From contig CAYZNJ010000029.1 in the NCBI GenBank assembly GCA_964479745.1, positions 1 through 8,751 on the forward strand: a DNA stretch of 8,751 nt, given 5' to 3'. Below are positions 5,543-8,751 of the stretch, piece by piece. The position numbers were made by a program, and so were the translations under genes. This stretch comes from JACPNK01 sp964479745 (lineage in GTDB: Bacteria > Patescibacteriota > Minisyncoccia > 2-02-FULL-40-12 > IGHO2-12-FULL-4). The notes beneath the pieces are model-generated. The model ran no database searches. It had not been told where the DNA came from and worked only from the letters and a program-made list of their open reading frames with translations. Numbering within the stretch: position 1 is the stretch's first letter; each line of letters opens with the position of its first letter.

Positions 5543-5857
5543 TTAAATTACTGCGCCGCATTTTTTGCAAACCCTAGTTTTGTTTTCTCCCTCAATCTTG
5601 CGGCCTACTCTGGTTGGCTTGCCGCAACTGGGGCAAATCAACTGAACAGTCGAAACTCTAACCGGCCTTTCAATTGAAACGATCTGCCCTTTCTGACCTT
5701 GTTTTTTAGGTCGCTGGTGTCTTTTAAACATATTCAATCCTTCAACAACTACTTTTTTGTTTTCCCGGTCTTTGCCCAAAACAAAAGTCACCTTGCCGGT
5801 TTTGCCGCGGTCTTTTCCTGAAAGCATTTTTACTTTGTCGTTTTTTTTGATTTTCAT
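5543..5857 (-). CDS. rplX: Large subunit ribosomal protein uL24
   Basis: A 104-residue 50S assembly-initiator protein lying near the exit of the nascent peptide tunnel. The N-terminal KOW motif is clear: KIKKNDKVKMLSGKDRGKTG (2-21). The central loop VEGLNMFKRHQRP (38-50) is typical. The C-terminal half carries a zinc-ribbon-like set of four cysteines, C75-P-S-C78 and C97-K-K-C100, present in many bacterial uL24 proteins but lost in E. coli. The start is 18 nt after the rplN stop, with no ribosome binding site. Confidence 0.97.
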   Translation of the reverse strand: MKIKKNDKVKMLSGKDRGKTGKVTFVLGKDRENKKVVVEGLNMFKRHQRPKKQGQKGQIVSIERPVRVSTVQLICPSCGKPTRVGRKIEGENKTRVCKKCGAVI

Positions 5858-5875
5858 AACTCGTTGTCTAACTTG

Positions 5876-6241
5876 TTACACCACCTCTTGCGCTAAACTT
5901 GCAATCGTATCATAGCCTCTTTCTTTTATTTCCCTGGGTATCGGCCCAAAAATACGTCCGCCTTTCGGTTCTTTGCCTTCCAATATCACAACGGCGTTGT
6001 CATCAAATTTTATGTAGCTGCCGTCAGTCCTGCGAAAAGGCTGCCTCTGTCTGACAACCAAAGCTTTGACTACATCTTTCTTTTTAATTTGTTTTCTCGG
6101 TTCGGCGCTTTTAACCGAAACCACAATTACATCTCCGATTTGCGCGTATCTTTTTCTGGTCCCGCCTAAAACCTTAATTAAGCCAACTTTTTTGGCACCG
6201 GTATTATCTGCCACATCAATTATTGAACGCATCTGTAACAT
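5876..6241 (-). CDS. rplN: Large subunit ribosomal protein uL14
   Basis: A 121-residue 50S protein at the subunit interface, near the binding site of ribosome silencing factor RsfS and the inter-subunit bridges. It is one residue shorter than the usual 122 and colinear throughout: MLQMRSIIDVADNTGAKKV at the start, VLGGTRKRYAQIGDVIVVSVK (about 24-44), then DDNAVVILEGKEPKGGRIFGPIPREI (about 82-107). The last block is nearly invariant in bacteria. It starts 9 nt after the rpsQ stop. Confidence 0.98.
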   Translation of the reverse strand: MLQMRSIIDVADNTGAKKVGLIKVLGGTRKRYAQIGDVIVVSVKSAEPRKQIKKKDVVKALVVRQRQPFRRTDGSYIKFDDNAVVILEGKEPKGGRIFGPIPREIKERGYDTIASLAQEVV

Positions 6242-6250
6242 ATATTTGCT

Positions 6251-6499
6251 TTAAATCTTGCTGATAACTTTCCACCTTTTTTCTTTAGATAAAGGTCTGG
6301 TTTCTTGTATTAAAACTTTGTCGCCGACATGATATTCGCCTTTTTCGTCGTGAGCCTTGTATCTTTTAGTTATCTTAAAATATTTTTTGTACTTTGGATG
6401 TTTTCTAAGGCGGTTAATTTCAACAACAACGGTTTTAGTCATTTTGTCAGAAACAACCGCACCACGTAAAATTCTATTTTTTTGGTTTTTTGTTTCCAT
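6251..6499 (-). CDS. rpsQ: Small subunit ribosomal protein uS17
   Basis: An 82-residue 30S protein with an OB-fold that binds 16S rRNA early in assembly. Conserved motifs are ILRGAVVSDKMTKTVVVEI (9-27), HPKYKKYFKITKRYKAHDE (34-52) and VGDKVLIQETRPLSKEKRWKV (about 58-78), the last being the family signature with GDxVxIxExRPxSKxKxW. Length is normal. It lies 10 nt downstream of rpmC in the usual order. Confidence 0.98.
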   Translation of the reverse strand: METKNQKNRILRGAVVSDKMTKTVVVEINRLRKHPKYKKYFKITKRYKAHDEKGEYHVGDKVLIQETRPLSKEKRWKVISKI

Positions 6500-6509
6500 A
6501 TTTAAGGTT

Positions 6510-6710
6510 TTAAATCTGATCCTTTAACTGTTTCTTCAGGGTCAAAATCCTTGCTATGTCTTTCTTGATCTTGGAAATCTGACTAACATTCTTAAGGCTG
6601 TTATTGCTCAAGTCAAATCTGAACTTGCCCAAGTTCACGCCAAATTCTTTAAGCATTTCTTGCAACTCAATTGAACTTTTATTTTTTATGTCTTTAAATT
6701 TAAGGCTCAT
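6510..6710 (-). CDS. rpmC: Large subunit ribosomal protein uL29
   Basis: A 66-residue two-helix protein at the 50S tunnel exit, where trigger factor and SRP dock via neighbouring uL23. Sequence conservation in this family is low. Support comes from the length, the position between rplP and rpsQ, the helix-forming N-terminus (IKNKSSIELQEMLKEF), and the C-terminal block ISKIKKDIARILTLKKQ (about 45-61), which matches the family's I-x-x-x-R-x-x-I-A-R-I-x-T. The gap to rplP is 3 nt (TAA AAA ATG). Confidence 0.95.
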   Translation of the reverse strand: MSLKFKDIKNKSSIELQEMLKEFGVNLGKFRFDLSNNSLKNVSQISKIKKDIARILTLKKQLKDQI

Positions 6711-6713
6711 TTT

Positions 6714-7118
6714 TTATCTTTTAATAAACTGCGTTTTAATTGGCAGTTTAAAACCTGCCAAACGGAAAGCTTCTTTTGCTACAGATTCCACAACACCGTC
6801 CATTTCAAACAAAATCCTGCCCGCAGAAACTGGAGCCACGAACTCTTTCAAGGCTCCGGCTCCGCCGCCCATGCCAACTTCCGGCGGCTTAGCGGTAACT
6901 GGCTTGTCCGGAAAAACTCTAATCCAAATTTTACCGCCTCTTTGGACAAACCTCGTCATAGTTCTTCTGGCCGACTCTATCTGCCTTGAGGTCAGCCAAT
7001 CAGACTCCATCGCTTTTAAACCGTAACTGCCAAAGCTAAGACGAAAACCCCGCGTAGTTTTAGCGGACAGTTTTCCAGCATGAACTTTTCTATGTTTTAT
7101 TCTCTTGGGTTGTAACAT
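6714..7118 (-). CDS. rplP: Large subunit ribosomal protein uL16
   Basis: A 134-residue 50S protein that helps shape the A-site tRNA channel and completes the peptidyl transferase centre late in assembly. MLQPKRIKHRKVHAG, SFGSYGLKA (28-36), LTSRQIESARRTMTR (42-56) and GGKIWIRVFPDKPVTAKP (61-78) are all standard. The next block is not: the loop usually read as RMGKGKG is GMGGGAG here (82-88), removing all three basic residues, including the position matching E. coli Arg81, which is hydroxylated there. The rest (GRILFEMDGV, KLPIKTQF) is normal. The gene starts 2 nt after the rpsC stop. Confidence 0.97.
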   Translation of the reverse strand: MLQPKRIKHRKVHAGKLSAKTTRGFRLSFGSYGLKAMESDWLTSRQIESARRTMTRFVQRGGKIWIRVFPDKPVTAKPPEVGMGGGAGALKEFVAPVSAGRILFEMDGVVESVAKEAFRLAGFKLPIKTQFIKR

Positions 7119-7120
7119 AT

Positions 7121-7762
7121 TTATTCAAATCGTGTTCCCTTATACACCCAGACCTTTACTCCAATTGTCCCATATGTCGTGTACGCTGTTCTCTTGGCGT
7201 AATCAATATTGGCTCTTAAGGTCTGCAGCGGCAAACTTCCTTCTTCCAGATGTTCTGTTCTGGCAATTTCCGCCCCGTTCAGCCTGCCGGCAACTTCAAT
7301 TTTTGCGCCTTTAACTTCTTTTTTGTTGGCGACAATTTTGCCGAGAGTCTGCTTTAAAACCCTCCGGAAAGGCAGCCTTCTTTCAATCTGTTCGACAACT
7401 GACTCTGCCATAATCGCCGCTGAAGTTTCCGGATTTTTATATTCCTGAATATCCATTTTTATGGCAGTTTTTCTTTTTACCAATCTCTGAATCTCTTTTT
7501 TAAGATCTTCCGCTCCAGTACCGCCTCGGCCAATAATCAGACCTGGTCTGGCCGTATGGATAATAATCGTTAAAACATCGGGACTGCGCTCAATTTCCAC
7601 TTTGTCAACGCTCATATTTTTAACCTTCTTGGCCAAAAATTGCCTGATAGCGTAATCTTCCCTGAAAAACTCCGTGTATTTTTTGCCCAAGCCAAACCAA
7701 CGCGAGAGCCACTCTTTATGAAAACTTATCCTGAATGATGTTGGTGAAATTTTTTGTCCCAT
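7121..7762 (-). CDS. rpsC: Small subunit ribosomal protein uS3
   Basis: A 213-residue 30S protein at the mRNA entry channel, contributing to mRNA unwinding. The start MGQKISPTSFRISFHKEW is canonical. The KH domain has its loop at PGLIIGRGG (73-81). The C-terminal domain carries RRLPFRRVLKQ (about 128-138), containing the basic residues linked to mRNA helicase activity in E. coli, and GRLNGAEIARTEHLEEGSLPLQTLRANIDY, ending with the YTTYGTIGVKVWVYKG block. There is almost no tail after it. It is separated from rplV by an unusual 83-nt spacer, and a 5-bp GC hairpin abuts its ATG. Confidence 0.98.
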   Translation of the reverse strand: MGQKISPTSFRISFHKEWLSRWFGLGKKYTEFFREDYAIRQFLAKKVKNMSVDKVEIERSPDVLTIIIHTARPGLIIGRGGTGAEDLKKEIQRLVKRKTAIKMDIQEYKNPETSAAIMAESVVEQIERRLPFRRVLKQTLGKIVANKKEVKGAKIEVAGRLNGAEIARTEHLEEGSLPLQTLRANIDYAKRTAYTTYGTIGVKVWVYKGTRFE

Positions 7763-7774
7763 GCGCTTCGCGCA
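7762..7774 (-). promoter_or_regulatory. GC hairpin abutting the rpsC start codon
   Basis: tgcgc (7762-7766) and gcgca (7770-7774) form a perfect 5-bp stem with a 3-nt loop. On the mRNA the loop reads GAA, and the A of the rpsC AUG is the last paired base. Four of five pairs are G-C in an otherwise very A/T-rich spacer. It could limit initiation on rpsC or simply be leftover sequence; no ribosome binding site lies between it and the start. Confidence 0.4.
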
Positions 7775-7845
7775 AGTTTCAAGTTTTTAAAGTTATAAAG
7801 TTTGTAAAGTACTTTATGAACTTTATGAACTTGATAAACTTTTAA
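7775..7845. repeat. Inverted array of ~9-nt repeats between rplV and rpsC
   Basis: On the plus strand 7811-7846 is a 9-nt tandem series: actttatga, actttatga, acttgataa, acttttaac. The left half, 7776-7810, is the same motif in the opposite sense (for example aaagtt, ataaagttt, gtaaagt). They meet at a centre of symmetry between 7810 and 7811. The arms 7795-7810 and 7811-7826 pair at 14 of 16 positions with no loop; with bulges and an internal loop the hairpin extends to 7781-7841. It is the only large gap besides 4901-4984 in the ribosomal-protein stretch and has the same design. Confidence 0.8.
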
Positions 7846-8370
7846 CTAAACAGACTTTCTTCTAAACAACTTTCTTCCAATGTTTTTTACATCGCCAAAA
7901 ACGCCTTTCTTGGATATTTCTTGTTTTGGTTCTGATTGTTTCGTTCCTTTCAATTTTTCTTTTTGCTTTTTTTCCTCAACTGTTTCTGCCGCTTTCGCTT
8001 CCACCTTAGGCTGTAGTTTGGGCGCTTTAAGACCTGCCACTTTCTCTGCTAAGACAACCTTTACGCGAGAGGTCCTTTTTTGAATTAAACCGGCCTGACC
8101 CATGGCTCTGGGCATAAATCTTTTTATTTTCACGCCTTCGTTGACAATCATATCTTTTATGAAAAGGTTTTCTTTGACTAAACCGAGATTGTTTTCAGCA
8201 TTGGCTATGGCCGACTTTAAAAGTTTACCCAAAGGACCGGCGGATCTTTTTGTCAAAAAATTCAACTGCTGTTCCGCCCTGACGATATCCATGCCTTTGA
8301 TCGCGCGGGCAACAAGCCTTACTTTTCTTGGCGCTATTCTTAAGTTGTTTAGTTGGGCTGTAGTTTGCAT
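7846..8370 (-). CDS. rplV: Large subunit ribosomal protein uL22 with long C-terminal tail
   Basis: A 174-residue 50S protein whose core (1-110) lines the nascent peptide tunnel. NNLRIAPRKVRLVARAIKG (8-26) and the tunnel hairpin KRFMPRAMGQAGLIQKRTSR (83-102) are diagnostic; the usual GRA and TSH are GQA and TSR. After residue 110 comes a 64-residue Lys/Glu/Ala-rich tail ending in GRKLFRRKSV, absent from E. coli uL22 (110 residues). The frame is open to an ATG at 8427, but that would overlap rpsS by 56 nt and add an Arg-rich leader, so the ATG at 8370, 1 nt after the rpsS stop, is chosen. It ends in TAG at the edge of the repeat spacer. Confidence 0.96.
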   Translation of the reverse strand: MQTTAQLNNLRIAPRKVRLVARAIKGMDIVRAEQQLNFLTKRSAGPLGKLLKSAIANAENNLGLVKENLFIKDMIVNEGVKIKRFMPRAMGQAGLIQKRTSRVKVVLAEKVAGLKAPKLQPKVEAKAAETVEEKKQKEKLKGTKQSEPKQEISKKGVFGDVKNIGRKLFRRKSV

Positions 8371-8371
8371 G

Positions 8372-8725
8372 TTATTTCTTTTCCGGCGCCGGCGCCACCG
8401 TCTCGGCTTTAGCCGCTTTAGCTGCATCTATTTCCTTTTGTTTGGCCGCGGCTTCCAGTTCTTTCTGCATTCTGCCGCCGTGCCTGACAAATTTTCTGGT
8501 CAGTGAAAACTCGCCCAATTTGTGGCCAACCATATCTTCGGTGACAAAAACAGGAATATGAATCTTGCCGTTATGAACGCCGAAAGTAAAGCCGATCATT
8601 TCCGGAGTAATCGTAGAAGCGCGGGACCAGGTTTTGATGATAGTCTTATCCCCAACCCTAAGTTTGCCTAATTTCTTAAGCAACTTCGGATGCACGAATA
8701 TTCCTTTTTTGATGCTTCTACTCAT
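8372..8725 (-). CDS. rpsS: Small subunit ribosomal protein uS19 with C-terminal tail
   Basis: A 117-residue protein of the 30S head that contacts uS13 and the A-site region. The core follows the family closely: MSRSIKKGIFVHPKLLKK (1-18), IKTWSRASTITPEMIGFTFGVHNGK (30-54), HKLGEFSLTRKFVRHG (68-83). Residues about 88-117 are an added Ala/Lys/Glu tail ending APAPEKK; typical uS19 stops near residue 92. The APAP codons form a 12-bp GC palindrome (8385-8396). rplB is expected upstream beyond the window; the 26 nt visible before the ATG contain no ribosome binding site and no recognisable promoter. Confidence 0.97.
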   Translation of the reverse strand: MSRSIKKGIFVHPKLLKKLGKLRVGDKTIIKTWSRASTITPEMIGFTFGVHNGKIHIPVFVTEDMVGHKLGEFSLTRKFVRHGGRMQKELEAAAKQKEIDAAKAAKAETVAPAPEKK

Positions 8726-8751
8726 AATTTACAAACCTATTTCTTTCTTCT

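Noticed and set aside
8371..8427. Longer rplV starting at 8427
   Set aside because: The Arg-rich extra 19 residues are an out-of-frame reading of the rpsS tail; the ATG at 8370 gives the normal uL22 start.

Overview
This window is a tightly packed ribosomal-protein operon. All 17 genes lie on the minus strand, so they read from the right edge to the left. In transcription order they are rpsS, rplV, rpsC, rplP, rpmC, rpsQ, rplN, rplX, rplE, rpsN (zinc type), rpsH, rplF, rplR, rpsE, rplO, secY and an adk-family kinase. This is the classic bacterial S10-spc order. rplB would be expected just beyond the right edge.

The organism looks like a member of the Candidate Phyla Radiation (Patescibacteria), most likely the Parcubacteria side. 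rpmD (uL30) is missing from its usual place between rpsE and rplO, where only 10 nt remain. The genome is AT-rich, with long Lys/Ala-rich tails on uL22 and uS19. The uS14 zinc site is C-x2-C-x12-C-x2-H, and none of the 17 starts has a recognisable Shine-Dalgarno sequence. The lineage is inferred from these traits, not from a tree.

Layout: positions 394-1056 hold the kinase, 1057-1120 a small gap with a good promoter that predicts a nearly leaderless kinase mRNA, and 1121-2380 secY. From 2380 to 8725 run the ribosomal proteins, mostly separated by 1-18 nt, with one 1-nt overlap (rplO/secY). Two spacers break the packing: 4901-4984 (rplE-rpsN) and 7763-7845 (rplV-rpsC). Both are built of short tandem repeats (7-nt and 9-nt periods) whose orientation flips at the middle, so each folds into a long hairpin.

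Positions 1-393, downstream of the kinase, hold no gene but are dense with nested inverted repeats. At 196-373 a perfect 19-bp closing stem encloses a bubble, a long irregular upper hairpin and a small hairpin on the 3' side. That layout resembles 6S RNA transcribed from the plus strand, convergent with the kinase. At 31-158 a separate three-way-junction fold has a 15-position closing stem. Neither is identified by sequence. They are the best candidates here for something undescribed.

Together the genes supply the ribosomal proteins of both subunits, the SecY translocon channel that accepts nascent membrane and secreted proteins, and a nucleotide kinase. Several conserved sites deviate from the usual: a uL16 loop without its basic residues, a kinase with altered NMP and lid residues, and the uS14 His ligand.
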